From Aliidiomarina celeris (lineage in GTDB: Bacteria; Pseudomonadota; Gammaproteobacteria; Enterobacterales; Alteromonadaceae), in the NCBI RefSeq assembly GCF_003316875.1, contig NZ_QMIL01000002.1:434001-498000 (forward strand): 64,000 bases of DNA, read 5' to 3'. A program made the position numbers and the translations under genes. Below the pieces are notes generated by a model. The model searched no databases and was not told where the DNA came from. It worked only from the letters and a program-made list of their open reading frames with translations. Shown in pieces: positions 23,969-33,703 of the stretch (positions within the stretch are counted from its first letter, which is position 1; every line of letters begins with the position of its first letter).

Positions 23969-24906
23969 CTATAAACCGATAAGCCAAGCTCTTCAGCCAA
24001 TTGTGTGACCATATACATACCCCGACAGCTGTTACCAAACCGATTTAACTTCGGGCTCCACGCACATATCACGCCGTAGTCGGGAACTACTGCAACAAGC
24101 CCGCCGCCGACACCACTCTTCGCGGGTAAGCCAACAGAAAATGCAAACTCACCGGATTGGTCATACATGCCGCTGGTCGAGAGCATGGCATTAATGCGGT
24201 GCGTAGAACGTGGGTCGCAGATAATCTCGCGGGAGCTGGGTTGTAGCCCTCGATTCGCCAAAAATGCGAGCGACCGCGCCACGTCTACACAGCTCATGTT
24301 CAGTGAACACTGGTAAAAGTAGTGATCGAGAACCGTTTCAACGTCGGCCTCAATATTGTTAAAGCTTTTCATAAGGTACGCTAATGCTGCATTACGGCTA
24401 CCATGTTCGCGCTCACTCTGCCATACCGTTTCGTCGGCGTGTATAAGTGGGTTATTCGCTAAACTTCGAACAAACTGAATGAGCGCGGTTCTGCTCGCTG
24501 AGTAATGACTCACCAGCGTGTCTGCTACAACAATGGCTCCGGCATTAATGAACGGATTCCGCGGTATGCCTTGCTCCCACTCTAACTGCATAATGGAATT
24601 GAACGCTTGCCCAGAAGGCTCCATGCGCACTCGCTGCCATAATGCGTCGCCCATACGCTCCATGGCGAGCGTTAAGCCAAAGATTTTCGAAATACTTTGA
24701 ATCGAAAAAGGAATCTGTGCGTCGCCGGCTATATGCACATTGCCGTCGAGTTCTGCAACGGCAATGCCCGTATAGTCGGGATTTACTTCGGCAAGGGCCG
24801 GAATATAATCCGCCACCTTGCCTTGCTCGGGCAGCGCTTTGGCCCGCTCGAGAATGTCCTGCAAGAGCTCGGCGGTATGCTTAGGGCGTTGCAGAGTACC
24901 TTCCAT
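23965..24906 (-). CDS. glsA: Glutaminase
   Basis: Hydrolyses L-glutamine to glutamate and ammonia. The 313-residue protein matches serine-dependent (beta-lactamase-fold) glutaminases of the E. coli YneH/GlsB type. The catalytic SxxK reads SIQSISK near residues 68-74. INAGAIV, the NMSCVDVARSLAFLANRG stretch and SVGLPAKSGVGGGLVA near residue 260 are also present. It starts three bases after the uvrA stop on the same strand, and its SD (AGGTG) lies in the last uvrA codons, so the two are probably co-transcribed. Confidence 0.95.
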   Translation of the reverse strand: MEGTLQRPKHTAELLQDILERAKALPEQGKVADYIPALAEVNPDYTGIAVAELDGNVHIAGDAQIPFSIQSISKIFGLTLAMERMGDALWQRVRMEPSGQAFNSIMQLEWEQGIPRNPFINAGAIVVADTLVSHYSASRTALIQFVRSLANNPLIHADETVWQSEREHGSRNAALAYLMKSFNNIEADVETVLDHYFYQCSLNMSCVDVARSLAFLANRGLQPSSREIICDPRSTHRINAMLSTSGMYDQSGEFAFSVGLPAKSGVGGGLVAVVPDYGVICAWSPKLNRFGNSCRGMYMVTQLAEELGLSVYS

Positions 24907-24909
24907 TGC

Positions 24910-27741
24910 TTACACCTGTTTCAAAAACGGCTTTAAGAAACGCGCAGTATGCGAACCTTTATGCTCACAGATTAACTCTGGCGAACCTTCCACCAGTATT
25001 TCTCCGCCACCGCTACCCCCTTCTGGGCCGAGATCCACAATCCAGTCTGCAGTTTTTATAACGTCGAGGTTATGTTCAATAATCACAATGGTATTACCGT
25101 GATCACGCAAGCGGTGCAGTACATCGAGCAGCTGCTGAATATCATGGAAGTGCAGCCCCGTAGTGGGTTCGTCGAGAATATAGAGTGTTTTGCCCGTGTC
25201 GCGTTTACTGAGTTCGCGTGCAAGTTTTACGCGCTGCGCTTCGCCGCCCGAAAGGGTGGTTGCAGATTGCCCCAAACGAATGTAGGAAAGGCCGACGTCC
25301 ATCAGGGTTTGTAGTTTGCGGTGAATAGCGGGTACGGCGGCAAAGAAGTCGCGAGCGTCTTCTACAGTCATGCCCAGCACTTCGTCAATCGTTTTACCTT
25401 TGTAGCGAACTTCTAAGGTTTCTCGGTTATAGCGTTTGCCTTTACAAATGTCGCAGGGCACATACACGTCGGGTAAAAAGTGCATTTCAACTTTAATCAT
25501 GCCGTCGCCTTGGCAGGCTTCACAGCGGCCGCCTTTCACGTTAAAGCTAAAGCGCCCCGGCTTGTAACCTCGCGCTCGAGCTTCTTGTACGCCGGCAAAA
25601 AGCTCTCGAATGGGTGTGAAAATTCCGGTGTAGGTTGCGGGGTTCGAGCGCGGCGTACGGCCAATCGGGCTCTGGTCAATATCCACTACCTTGTCGAGGT
25701 GCTCAAGCCCGCGAATTTCGTCGTGCGGCGCGGCAACGTCGCTAGTGGCGCCATTCAGCGCAATATGGGCAAGCGGCCATAATGTATCGTTGATTAGCGT
25801 TGACTTGCCGGACCCTGACACGCCGGTCACACAGGTCATTAAACCAATCGGTAGTCGTAAGTTTACGTTCTTAAGGTTGTTACCACGCGCGCCATCTATT
25901 TCAATCCAGTGTTTGCCAGGTTTGTTCCGCTTCCTCGGCAGCTCAATACGCTTTCTGCCCGACAGGTAATCGCCAGTAAGTGAACGCTCACTGTCAATAA
26001 TGTCCTGCATTTTACCTTGTGCGACTACTTCACCGCCGTGCACACCAGCGCCAGGGCCAATATCAATCACATGGTCTGCCGCACGAATGGCGTCTTCGTC
26101 GTGCTCTACAACCAGCACCGTATTGCCCAAGTCACGCAAATGGGTGAGGGTTTCGAGCAAGCGTTCGTTGTCGCGCTGGTGCAAGCCAATTGAAGGTTCG
26201 TCGAGTACGTACATAACGCCCACTAAGCCCGCGCCAATTTGGCTGGCTAAGCGAATGCGTTGGGCTTCGCCACCCGAGAGGGTTTCGGCGCTGCGGCTCA
26301 AGGTTAAATAATTCAGCCCCACGTTTACTAAAAAACGAAGGCGGTCGTTAATCTCTTTTAATATTTTTTCGGCAATCTTAGCGCGCTGACCTTCCAGCTC
26401 GAGGGCACTGAAAAAGCCAAGGGCGTCGGCAATTGAACGTTCCACCACCTCGGGTAGCGTGGTGTTCGCTACAAACACATGGCGTGCTTCTTCGCGTAAC
26501 CGTGCACCACCGCAACTGCGGCAGGGTTTGGTGGCTAAATATTTCGACAGTTCCTCACGCACCGCGTTAGAGTCTGTTTCTCTGTACCGGCGCTGCATAT
26601 TGGGCACAATGCCTTCAAATGGATGGTTACGAACCACAGTGTCACCACGGTCGTTCATGTAGGTGAATTTCACTTCTTCTTTGCCGCTGCCGTAAAGAAT
26701 TTTTTCTCTCACTTCGCTGGTAAGCGACTCAAATGGCGCGTTAAGGTCAAACTCATAGTGTTTAGCCAGCGACCGTAGCATTTGGTAATAATAGAAATTG
26801 CGCTTGTCCCACCCGCGAATGGCACCGCCGGTAAGGCTCAGTTCAGCGTTGGTCACCACCTTGTCGGCGTCGAAGTATTGCTCAACGCCTAAACCGTCGC
26901 AAGACGGGCATGCTCCCGCAGGGTTATTAAAGGAGAACATACGGGGCTCTAGCTCTTTCATGCTAAAACCGCAGTGGGGGCAGGCAAAGTTTGCCGAAAA
27001 CAACATAGGCTCAAAGCTTTGCTCATTGTCCATGGGCACCACCATGGCAATGCCACCGCTTAATTCCAGTGCGGTTTCAAACGACTCCGCCAAGCGCTGT
27101 TCAATGCCTTCTCGCACTTTTAGGCGGTCTACTACAACCTCAATGTCGTGTTTCTTTTGCAGCTCTAGGGTAGGAGGGTCGCTCAAGTCGCAGATATTGC
27201 CGTCGACACGGGCACGCAAAAAGCCTTGCGCGGCCAAGTTTTCAAGGGTCTTCTGGTGTTCACCTTTACGCGCCTGCACTACTGGTGCAAGTAACATGAG
27301 TTTGCTGTCTTGCGGTAAGGTTAAAACTAAATCGACCATTTGGCTTACGGTTTGTGCAGCCAGCACTTCGCCATGGGTTGGACAGCGGGGTTCACCCACC
27401 CGCGCAAACATTAAGCGCAAATAGTCGTAAATTTCAGTAATGGTGCCCACGGTAGAGCGTGGGTTGTGCGAGGTCGACTTTTGCTCAATCGAAATCGCCG
27501 GCGACAGCCCTTCAATGGCGTCTACATCGGGCTTTTCCATTAAACTTAAAAATTGGCGCGCATAGGCGGAAAGCGACTCTACATAGCGCCGCTGCCCTTC
27601 TGCATAAAGCGTATCAAACGCCAGCGACGACTTGCCCGAGCCCGACAGGCCGGTAATCACAACCAGCTTGTCGCGTGGAATTTCCAGATGAATGTTTTTT
27701 AAATTGTGGGTGCGCGCACCCCGAACTTCGATCTTATCCAT
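24910..27741 (-). CDS. uvrA: Excinuclease ABC subunit A
   Basis: UvrA is the damage-sensing ATPase of nucleotide excision repair; it loads UvrB. The 943-residue product has two ABC modules: Walker [13 protein letters not shown] near residue 31 and [11 protein letters not shown] near residue 640, with signature LSGGEAQR in each half. Zinc sites appear as CPHC...CPSC (about 253-280) and CEAC...CDIC (about 738-765). The N-terminus [17 protein letters not shown] is typical. No canonical LexA box (CTGT-N8-ACAG) is seen upstream. Confidence 0.98.
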   Translation of the reverse strand: MDKIEVRGARTHNLKNIHLEIPRDKLVVITGLSGSGKSSLAFDTLYAEGQRRYVESLSAYARQFLSLMEKPDVDAIEGLSPAISIEQKSTSHNPRSTVGTITEIYDYLRLMFARVGEPRCPTHGEVLAAQTVSQMVDLVLTLPQDSKLMLLAPVVQARKGEHQKTLENLAAQGFLRARVDGNICDLSDPPTLELQKKHDIEVVVDRLKVREGIEQRLAESFETALELSGGIAMVVPMDNEQSFEPMLFSANFACPHCGFSMKELEPRMFSFNNPAGACPSCDGLGVEQYFDADKVVTNAELSLTGGAIRGWDKRNFYYYQMLRSLAKHYEFDLNAPFESLTSEVREKILYGSGKEEVKFTYMNDRGDTVVRNHPFEGIVPNMQRRYRETDSNAVREELSKYLATKPCRSCGGARLREEARHVFVANTTLPEVVERSIADALGFFSALELEGQRAKIAEKILKEINDRLRFLVNVGLNYLTLSRSAETLSGGEAQRIRLASQIGAGLVGVMYVLDEPSIGLHQRDNERLLETLTHLRDLGNTVLVVEHDEDAIRAADHVIDIGPGAGVHGGEVVAQGKMQDIIDSERSLTGDYLSGRKRIELPRKRNKPGKHWIEIDGARGNNLKNVNLRLPIGLMTCVTGVSGSGKSTLINDTLWPLAHIALNGATSDVAAPHDEIRGLEHLDKVVDIDQSPIGRTPRSNPATYTGIFTPIRELFAGVQEARARGYKPGRFSFNVKGGRCEACQGDGMIKVEMHFLPDVYVPCDICKGKRYNRETLEVRYKGKTIDEVLGMTVEDARDFFAAVPAIHRKLQTLMDVGLSYIRLGQSATTLSGGEAQRVKLARELSKRDTGKTLYILDEPTTGLHFHDIQQLLDVLHRLRDHGNTIVIIEHNLDVIKTADWIVDLGPEGGSGGGEILVEGSPELICEHKGSHTARFLKPFLKQV

Positions 27742-27781
27742 ACCGTCCTACAACTGCTGCCTGAAGAAAAGAGAATCGGCT

Positions 27782-27807
27782 ATTATCGCACATTGCTTGT
27801 ACAATGT
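27782..27807 (-). promoter_or_regulatory. Candidate uvrA promoter with inverted-repeat operator
   Basis: On the reverse strand a GATAAT -10 box occupies 27787..27782. Immediately upstream lies a dyad, ACATTG-N6-CAATGT (27790-27807), overlapping where the spacer and -35 would be. A second palindrome, TTGTACAA, is nested at 27797-27804. This could be a repressor site. It does not match the LexA consensus. Confidence 0.4.
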
Positions 27808-27927
27808 TGAAGGTGGATATTGCGGCTGACGTAGAGTGCTTCAATCTGCTAAACTCTGCACGCTCAACTATTCGTAAATCTGTTATTTCCGTATCAGCGG
27901 AAAGCGCAATGAAGGAAAGTAACCCGC

Positions 27928-29310
27928 GTGACCCAGCCTAGCCGTCTTAACGCTACTGAAAAAAAAGCCGCCGCCGCCTTAGCCTCTATATTCGGGTTAC
28001 GTATGTTGGGGCTGTTTTTGATCATGCCCGTATTGGCTATTTATGGTCAAAGCTATCCCGACTACACACCCATGCTGGTAGGCCTCGCCATTGGCGCATA
28101 CGGCCTCACCCAAGCCTTATTGCAAATTCCTATGGGTTGGTTGTCCGACCGCCTCGGCCGTAAGCCCGTTATTCTCGCCGGGCTCGCTATTTTTGCCCTC
28201 GGTAGTGCGGTGGCCGCACTCGCCGACACCCTTGCGTGGGTAGTGGTTGGGCGTGTATTGCAAGGCGCCGGCGCCATAGCAGGTGCAGTGCTGGCGCTCG
28301 CTGCCGACAGTGCACGACAAGAACAACGGCCGAAAGTTATGGCCATTATTGGCATGGGCATTGGCCTTAGCTTTGTGCTGGCGCTGATAATTGCACCGTT
28401 GTTGGGATCGGTGGCGGGTATTTCTGGGCTGTTCTGGCTCACCTTTGGCTTAACTCTGGTGTCGATTGTCGCGGTGCTTAAAATTTTACCGGTGCCCACA
28501 CAGCGGGTGCCGTCGCGCGACATTTTACCCGTGCCGCAAGAAATGAAACGGCTGCTGAGTAATATGCAATTGCAACGCCTCAATATGGGTGTATTTGTTT
28601 TGCACTTGGTGCTCACCGCGTGGTTCGTTACCCTGCCGTTACAATTAGTAGACGCGGGTTTGAATGCGGAGCATCACAGCTGGCTCTATTTACCCACCTT
28701 ACTGTTGTCGTTTGCTCTTATGATCCCGCTTATGTTGTGGAGCATCCGCAAAGAGAAACCGGTGCAAGGACAACGTATTGCTATCGTATTTCTGCTGTTA
28801 AGTTTGTTGGTTATTGCGGTAAATGATCAGCAATTACCCCTATTGGTCGTGGCCGTTTGGTTGTTTTTTGTCGGTTTTAACTTTCTCGAAGCGAGCCTGC
28901 CGTCAATGCTGAGCCAGCACGCACCCGCCGGAAATAAAGGCTCTGCCAGCGGAATCTATACTACATTCCAGTTTTTCGGTGCGTTTTTAGGCGGCGTAAG
29001 TGGCGGCGCATTGCTTCAGTTCGGGGGCATTCAAGCGGTTATGTTTTTTTGCGTGGCACTGCTACTATGTTGGTTCATTTTAACTTTAGGGCTGCGACAC
29101 GTTTCGGCAACTACTCGTGTTACCTTAACCCTAAGCAATGCCATGCTCGCGAAGCCGGCGGCTTTAGCCGATCTACTCGTGCAGCAACCGGGCATTGAAG
29201 AGGCGGTTATTATTGCGCAAGAGCACGCCGCTTATTTAAAAATTGATCGCAATCATTATCAAGCGAAACAAGTGCAAAGCGCGCTGGCGCGTTTCGAACA
29301 AGAACAGTAA
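27928..29310 (+). CDS. MFS transporter, YajR-like
   Basis: A 460-residue major facilitator with twelve predicted helices. Motif A between helices 2 and 3 reads GWLSDRLGRKPVI, and the helix-5 motif GMGIGLSFVLALIIAPLLG follows. A C-terminal cytoplasmic extension (about 395-460) resembles the ferredoxin-like YAM domain of E. coli YajR, ending LAKPAALADLLVQQPGIEEAVI. The cargo is unknown; relatives are annotated as drug-type exporters. The start is GTG with SD AAGGAAAG. It sits between uvrA (divergent) and ssb, an order seen in related gammaproteobacteria. Confidence 0.85.
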   Translation: MTQPSRLNATEKKAAAALASIFGLRMLGLFLIMPVLAIYGQSYPDYTPMLVGLAIGAYGLTQALLQIPMGWLSDRLGRKPVILAGLAIFALGSAVAALADTLAWVVVGRVLQGAGAIAGAVLALAADSARQEQRPKVMAIIGMGIGLSFVLALIIAPLLGSVAGISGLFWLTFGLTLVSIVAVLKILPVPTQRVPSRDILPVPQEMKRLLSNMQLQRLNMGVFVLHLVLTAWFVTLPLQLVDAGLNAEHHSWLYLPTLLLSFALMIPLMLWSIRKEKPVQGQRIAIVFLLLSLLVIAVNDQQLPLLVVAVWLFFVGFNFLEASLPSMLSQHAPAGNKGSASGIYTTFQFFGAFLGGVSGGALLQFGGIQAVMFFCVALLLCWFILTLGLRHVSATTRVTLTLSNAMLAKPAALADLLVQQPGIEEAVIIAQEHAAYLKIDRNHYQAKQVQSALARFEQEQ

Positions 29311-29367
29311 TAGCAGCAGTGAAAAAAAGTAACGAATAGCAAGTAAACAGCATGATAGGAGAACAAC

Positions 29368-30072
29368 ATGGCAAGTCGCGGAATTAATAAAGTTATTCTG
29401 ATCGGTAATTTAGGTGCTGATCCAGAAGTTCGCTATACCCAAAGTAGCCAGGCGATTGCCAACTTGAGCGTAGCCACCAGTGAAAGCTGGAAAGACAAGC
29501 AAACCGGTGAGCAACGTGAGCAAACTGAATGGCACCGCGTGGTTTGCTATCGTCGGCTCGCGGAAATTGCCGGTGAGTACCTGAAAAAAGGCTCAAAAGT
29601 GTATATTGAAGGGCGTTTACAAACCCGGAAATGGCAGGGCCAAGACGGGCAAGACCGCTACACCACGGAAATTGTGTGTAACGACCTGCAAATGCTCGAC
29701 AGCCGCGGTGGCGACTTCGGCGGCGGTTCACAAGGTGGCAACTACGGTGGCCAGCAGGGCGGTGCACAAGGCGGTAACTACGGTGGCCAGCAGGGCGGTG
29801 CACAGGGTGGTAACTATGGTGGCCAGCAGGGCGGTTCACAGGGTGGTAACTATGGTGGCCAGCAGGGCGGTTCACAAGGTGGCAACTACGGTGGTCAGCA
29901 GGGCGGTGCACAGGGTGGTAACTACGGTGGTCAGCAAGGGAGCCCGCAAACCACTTATCATCAGCCCGCTCCGCAGCAACCCGCCCAACAATCTGCACAG
30001 CAACCGGCGCCGGCACCAAAGCCACAGCCTACAGCGCCAGACACCAGCTTCGACGACGACATACCGTTTTGA
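29368..30072 (+). CDS. ssb: Single-stranded DNA-binding protein with repeat linker
   Basis: SSB coats single-stranded DNA in replication and repair. Residues 1-112 form the OB fold ([36 protein letters not shown]). The linker contains six copies of a 12-residue [12 protein letters not shown] unit (123-194), then a proline/glutamine-rich segment. The C-terminal tip is DDDIPF, which recruits partner proteins. At 234 residues it is longer than the 178-residue E. coli SSB because of the repeats. SD AGGAGAAC precedes the ATG, and a strong terminator follows. Confidence 0.98.
   Translation: MASRGINKVILIGNLGADPEVRYTQSSQAIANLSVATSESWKDKQTGEQREQTEWHRVVCYRRLAEIAGEYLKKGSKVYIEGRLQTRKWQGQDGQDRYTTEIVCNDLQMLDSRGGDFGGGSQGGNYGGQQGGAQGGNYGGQQGGAQGGNYGGQQGGSQGGNYGGQQGGSQGGNYGGQQGGAQGGNYGGQQGSPQTTYHQPAPQQPAQQSAQQPAPAPKPQPTAPDTSFDDDIPF
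29734..29949 (+). repeat. Six 36-bp tandem repeats in ssb
   Basis: Each 36-base unit encodes [10 protein letters not shown] followed by AQ, SQ or, in the last copy, a diverged GSPQ end. Units differ by synonymous changes such as TAC/TAT and GGT/GGC, so some copies look recently duplicated (units 3 and 4 are nearly the same). All copies stay in frame. Confidence 0.95.
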
Positions 30073-30094
30073 TTGAGATCAAGTTGCTCGAGCA

Positions 30095-30130
30095 CAAAGA
30101 AAGCCGCATATATTGCGGCTTTCTTTGTTT
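30095..30130 (+). terminator. Rho-independent terminator after ssb
   Basis: A perfect 14-bp stem, CAAAGAAAGCCGCA with TGCGGCTTTCTTTG, closes a TATAT loop and is followed by TTT. Confidence 0.92.
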
Positions 30131-30155
30131 AAGTTTGACTAGAAAAAGCCGACAT
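30129..30155 (+). promoter_or_regulatory. Candidate sigma-28 (FliA) promoter of chemoreceptor gene
   Basis: TTAAGTTT (30129-30136), an 11-base spacer and GCCGACAT (30148-30155) match the enteric flagellar consensus TAAAGTTT-N11-GCCGATAA at 13 of 16 positions with exact spacing. Transcription would start near 30162, just after the ssb terminator. Confidence 0.7.
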
Positions 30156-30209
30156 ATTTAGGTAACGTTTAAAAATTATCAAAGCCTAATGTTTAAGGTG
30201 ACATTTTTT

Positions 30210-31484
30210 ATGTGGATGACCTCTTCAAAGCTTGAGCAGATCATTGTGCAAGCCGAGCAAAAAAAGGAACTGGCCTGCGTGCGGGTTTTTACTCAAGTTG
30301 CGCAACGTGCAACGGAGTCGCTGAAAACCTTGTCGCGCTCTGGCCAGCAAGGGCTTGAATTCCAGAAACAAATAGAATCGTTAAAGTCGGATCTGGATCA
30401 ACTGGCTACGGCGGTAGAGGAAATGTCGCATTCGGCGTCTCAGGTTGCTGTGCAAGCCGAATCGTTGGGGCAACTTGCGCAGGAAAGCCTAGAAGAAACC
30501 GGCAAGGGGGTCGACACCTTTCACCAGTTCAATAGAGCGGTAGAAGGGGCCACCACGTCTATTCATGAAGTGACCTCTTTTATGGGTGACTTTATGGACC
30601 GTACGCGCGAAATTAGTGAGCTTGCGCAGGTAGTGAATGGCATTGCGGACCAAACAAACTTGCTGTCGTTAAACGCAGCCATTGAAGCGGCTCGGGCCGG
30701 CGAAGCCGGAAGAGGCTTCGCCGTGGTTGCCGATTCGGTGCGCGAACTCGCTCGGCGCAGTGCTCAAGCGGCTATTGAAATCAATAAAATAGTCGACGAT
30801 GTAGTGAGCGGGGCGAACCGTATTCAGAATGTGGTGAATAGCTCCAACCAATCGCTCGATGAGGCCAGCAACACGGCTTCGGTAGTGAATGACGCGCTGA
30901 ATAAATCTTTGGAAGCGGCAAATGAGAACGCCAACTTAACCAGCACCATAAAGCAAGCAACATCTGAGCAGTCGGAGGTTTCTAGCGAAATGGCAAGCCG
31001 GTTGCAGCACAGTGTGAATGAAGTTCGTGAGGCCGTTGCAACTTTTGAAATGATTGCCAATACCAACGCAAAAATGCGCTCGCTGCAGGCTGAACTTATA
31101 GGCATGTTGCCGGTAGAAAGTCCGGTAATGTTGTTAACGGTGGCAAAGAGCGATCATGTAATTTGGGTGGATCGAGTTCTACGGCAGGTACTGTACGGTG
31201 AGGAAACATTGCGTGCGAATGAGCTGAGTGACTGCAACCAATGCCGGTTGGGTAAATTTTTAAACTCCGACCGAGGCCGCGCTACGGTAGCCCATTTTCA
31301 CCAATTTCAAGCGCTTCATAGTGGTTCACACCCGCGCGTGCACGACATCGGCATACGCCTCGTGAAAGAAAGCAGTAGCCTCACAGTGGGCAAAAAGCTG
31401 GAGTTAGCGCAAGAGCTTATGGAGGCGTCTGATCAGGTGCTTGGTCAGCTCGATCAAATGATTGAGCAGATTCAGCAGCAGTAA
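30210..31484 (+). CDS. Soluble methyl-accepting chemotaxis protein with C-terminal CZB zinc domain
   Basis: No membrane segment is apparent. The N-terminal part is coiled coil; the signalling tip reads [20 protein letters not shown] with [18 protein letters not shown]. The C-terminal about 100 residues are a chemoreceptor zinc-binding (CZB) domain: the first histidine is in [10 protein letters not shown], the cysteine in the CxxCRLGKF motif, and the last histidines are in HSGSH and PRVHDIG. CZB proteins sense zinc, and through it oxidants or pH. I prefer ATG 30210, which has SD AAGGTG; an ATG at 30189 would add seven residues but lacks a clear SD. It probably acts with the CheA-CheW array in the cytoplasm or signals elsewhere. 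A sigma-28-like promoter precedes it. Confidence 0.9.
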   Translation: MWMTSSKLEQIIVQAEQKKELACVRVFTQVAQRATESLKTLSRSGQQGLEFQKQIESLKSDLDQLATAVEEMSHSASQVAVQAESLGQLAQESLEETGKGVDTFHQFNRAVEGATTSIHEVTSFMGDFMDRTREISELAQVVNGIADQTNLLSLNAAIEAARAGEAGRGFAVVADSVRELARRSAQAAIEINKIVDDVVSGANRIQNVVNSSNQSLDEASNTASVVNDALNKSLEAANENANLTSTIKQATSEQSEVSSEMASRLQHSVNEVREAVATFEMIANTNAKMRSLQAELIGMLPVESPVMLLTVAKSDHVIWVDRVLRQVLYGEETLRANELSDCNQCRLGKFLNSDRGRATVAHFHQFQALHSGSHPRVHDIGIRLVKESSSLTVGKKLELAQELMEASDQVLGQLDQMIEQIQQQ

Positions 31485-32507
31485 TTAGCTGCTGGCGTAA
31501 ACGGCCACTTGGTCGCGGCCTAGCGCTTTGGCTTGATAAAGCGCTTGGTCGGCTTCGTTTACGATTAATTCGGCGCTATGTTCGCCGCTGGCTTCGGTAA
31601 CTCCGAAGCTGGCGCTAATGTTAATCTGCTCGGCTATTGTCTGATCTCGCACTGCGGAGCGCAGCCGCTCAGCGAATTGTGCAGCTTCTTTCTTATCTGT
31701 GTTGGGGCAAATGATTAAAAACTCCTCGCCGCCCCAACGGCCAATAATGTCAATTTCGCGCCGCTGTGCCAGTAACAGCTTTGCAAAAACTTCAAGCACA
31801 AGGTCGCCGCTTAAATGGCCGTGCTTATCATTCACTTGTTTGAAGTGGTCAATATCAACCAAAATAATGGAGAGGGGCTGGTTGTTGCGCTTTAAATGTG
31901 CAAGGGCGTGCGCTAGTTCTTTGTCTAATTTGCCGCGGTTGTAGAGCCCGGTGAGGCGGTCGCGCATGGACATTTTCTCGACCTCCCGATAGGCGTCTGC
32001 GCGTGAACGCTCGTAATGCAAAAACATAAAAAAGTGCACAATGAGTACTTCAATTACGTTGAGCAGGGCGCCTACTGTGAGCGGGCGTGGCTTTGAATGC
32101 GGCATTTGGAAATACATGTAAATGACCGCTGAAATAAAGGTAATAGCGGTTACCCAAGCACCTGCCTTGCGGCCAAGAAGAAAAAAGGCAAAGGGTGGCA
32201 GTACCGTTACCCACATCAGTGAGTAAGCACCACCTTTGGCAATCAGCATCACCGCAATGAGGTTAAAAAGAATGGTAGAGATGAGCGCCCACGACGCTAT
32301 TTTTAAATTTTGCGAGCGCCAGTAATATAGGCTAATAAGCGTGGCAAAGCTAATGCTCAAGCCATTAAAAAACGCCAACCGAAATGAGTCGAGGAAAAAC
32401 ACGTTAATACTGCCGGCGAGTAATGAAAGCGAGATAACCACAGCAAGGGTAACCCGCAAGAGGGTTTTTTGGTGACGTTCCGGGTCAATAAATGAAGGTC
32501 CTGTCAT
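31485..32507 (-). CDS. Membrane diguanylate cyclase (GGDEF)
   Basis: Makes c-di-GMP from two GTP. The 340-residue protein has an N-terminal membrane region with about five or six hydrophobic helices (residues 15-165), then a GGDEF domain beginning DRLTGLYNRGKLD. The active site is GGEEF at 259-263, and the inhibitory site RxxD (R250, D253) is intact, so product inhibition is expected. No periplasmic sensor domain is obvious; signal sensing may be by the membrane helices. It is convergent with the upstream chemoreceptor, their stops abutting. Confidence 0.92.
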   Translation of the reverse strand: MTGPSFIDPERHQKTLLRVTLAVVISLSLLAGSINVFFLDSFRLAFFNGLSISFATLISLYYWRSQNLKIASWALISTILFNLIAVMLIAKGGAYSLMWVTVLPPFAFFLLGRKAGAWVTAITFISAVIYMYFQMPHSKPRPLTVGALLNVIEVLIVHFFMFLHYERSRADAYREVEKMSMRDRLTGLYNRGKLDKELAHALAHLKRNNQPLSIILVDIDHFKQVNDKHGHLSGDLVLEVFAKLLLAQRREIDIIGRWGGEEFLIICPNTDKKEAAQFAERLRSAVRDQTIAEQINISASFGVTEASGEHSAELIVNEADQALYQAKALGRDQVAVYASS

Positions 32508-32719
32508 GGCCGATACTTCGCTCGTTACTGAGCACTACAAGGTTGCCTAGCTTTTTATCATACTTTGCCTAAGGAAAAACACTTTACGCGACAAATGAAG
32601 CAGATAACTTGCCGAAATACATAAGGTAAAGCTTAAATTAGCGATCTAGAATCTTCACTAGGAAGCCGTGCCTAATGGGTATATGATTCGCCGTAGGGTA
32701 AGCACATTAAAAGGCTGTT

Positions 32720-33700
32720 ATGAAGGTTAGCGTTATGCCAAAACCCAAGCATTTATCAATTGCTCTAGGCGCCCCGTTTTTGTTAGTGGTCAGCTTATTT
32801 TTAGCCGGCTGTACACCGGCGAAAACGCCGTTAAATATTGCTGGCAACACGTGGTTGGGTTACCAGCCAATGTATATCGCCCATGGCATGAACCTATGTA
32901 AAAACTGCGAACACCGCAGGGTTTATCGCAATGAAGTGCCGCTTAACTTTACTATGCTCCCTTCTACGTCGCTCACGCTGCGCTTGTTCACCACGGGCGA
33001 GCTCGACGGCGCCCTACTTACCCTCGACGAAGCCTTAAACTTGCAGCGCCGCACCAATATGGATCTGTGCGTAGCGCAAGTGCTGAGTTACTCCGAGGGT
33101 GCCGACGCGGTGCTCACGTTACCGAACTTTGATGCGACCCAAAAAATACGGTTTGGGTACGAGCAAACGGCATTGGGTGGCTATATGGCGAGCCGCGCAG
33201 CACAAGTGCTTGGGTGGTCAAGCGATAATATTGAAACTGAGTTTGTGGTGCCTCGCGCCCACGTTAATGCACTGTTAGAAAATGAAATAGACGCAGTGGT
33301 CAGCTACGAACCCTATATTTCCTTGTTGCGTGGGCAGGGCGCACAAGTGGTCTTCAGTAGTGCGGATATTCCGGGTGAAGTGCTCGATGTATTGGTGGTT
33401 ACCCGCGCAGTTTGGCGCGAGCATAAGCCGCTCTTGCAGTGGTTAGAAACTAATTTTTGGCCGGCAGGACTGGCTGCGCTGAGCAGCGGCAACGAAGAAA
33501 CCATGCGTTGGCTGAGCCAGCAGACCGAATTGTCTAGCGTTGAGCTCGGGCGCTCGCTAGCGGGCATTCACTTTATTACTCCGGATGAAACGCAAAGCGT
33601 GAGTTTACAAACTGCGGTAGATCGTATCGGTAGCTTCATGCAAGCTCAGGGGCGCGCCTTTCCTGCAGAGCCGTTAACCTTGTGCAGCGAGGCCGACTAA
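32720..33700 (+). CDS. Lipoprotein substrate-binding protein, NMT1/ThiY-like
   Basis: A 326-residue lipoprotein: hydrophobic signal ending LFLAGC (lipobox cysteine at about residue 31), then LNIAGNTWLGYQPMYIAHGM, the typical start of NMT1/THI5-like or nitrate/taurine-type binding proteins. The domain continues with TGELDGALLTLDEAL, VLSYSEGADAV and EIDAVVSYEPY. A CKNC pair lies near residue 60. No ABC ATPase or permease is adjacent; instead, three bases later, a membrane phosphodiesterase begins. This suggests the protein serves a sensor rather than a transporter, as NspS does with MbaA in Vibrio. An ATG at 32735 with SD GAAGG is a possible alternative start. Confidence 0.85.
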   Translation: MKVSVMPKPKHLSIALGAPFLLVVSLFLAGCTPAKTPLNIAGNTWLGYQPMYIAHGMNLCKNCEHRRVYRNEVPLNFTMLPSTSLTLRLFTTGELDGALLTLDEALNLQRRTNMDLCVAQVLSYSEGADAVLTLPNFDATQKIRFGYEQTALGGYMASRAAQVLGWSSDNIETEFVVPRAHVNALLENEIDAVVSYEPYISLLRGQGAQVVFSSADIPGEVLDVLVVTRAVWREHKPLLQWLETNFWPAGLAALSSGNEETMRWLSQQTELSSVELGRSLAGIHFITPDETQSVSLQTAVDRIGSFMQAQGRAFPAEPLTLCSEAD

Positions 33701-33703
33701 ACC

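Noticed and set aside
26798-27424. Forward-strand frame of 208 codons opposite uvrA.
   Set aside because: It is antisense to a conserved gene, has no family resemblance and follows codon bias of uvrA.
27880-27897. CTG-N12-CAG ahead of the MFS gene, considered as a LexA site.
   Set aside because: The LexA spacing is CTG-N10-CAG and the inner bases do not fit.
28062-28616. Reverse-strand frame of 184 codons opposite the MFS gene.
   Set aside because: Antisense to a clear transporter; composition is that of a shadow.
29393-30076. Open frames opposite and in another frame of ssb (up to 210 codons).
   Set aside because: They result from the 36-bp repeat, which keeps all frames open; ssb itself is unmistakable.
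32509-32516. GCCGATAC on the forward strand, considered as a FliA -10 box.
   Set aside because: It has no -35 (3 of 8), lies at the cyclase start codon and is about 200 bases from the next gene.
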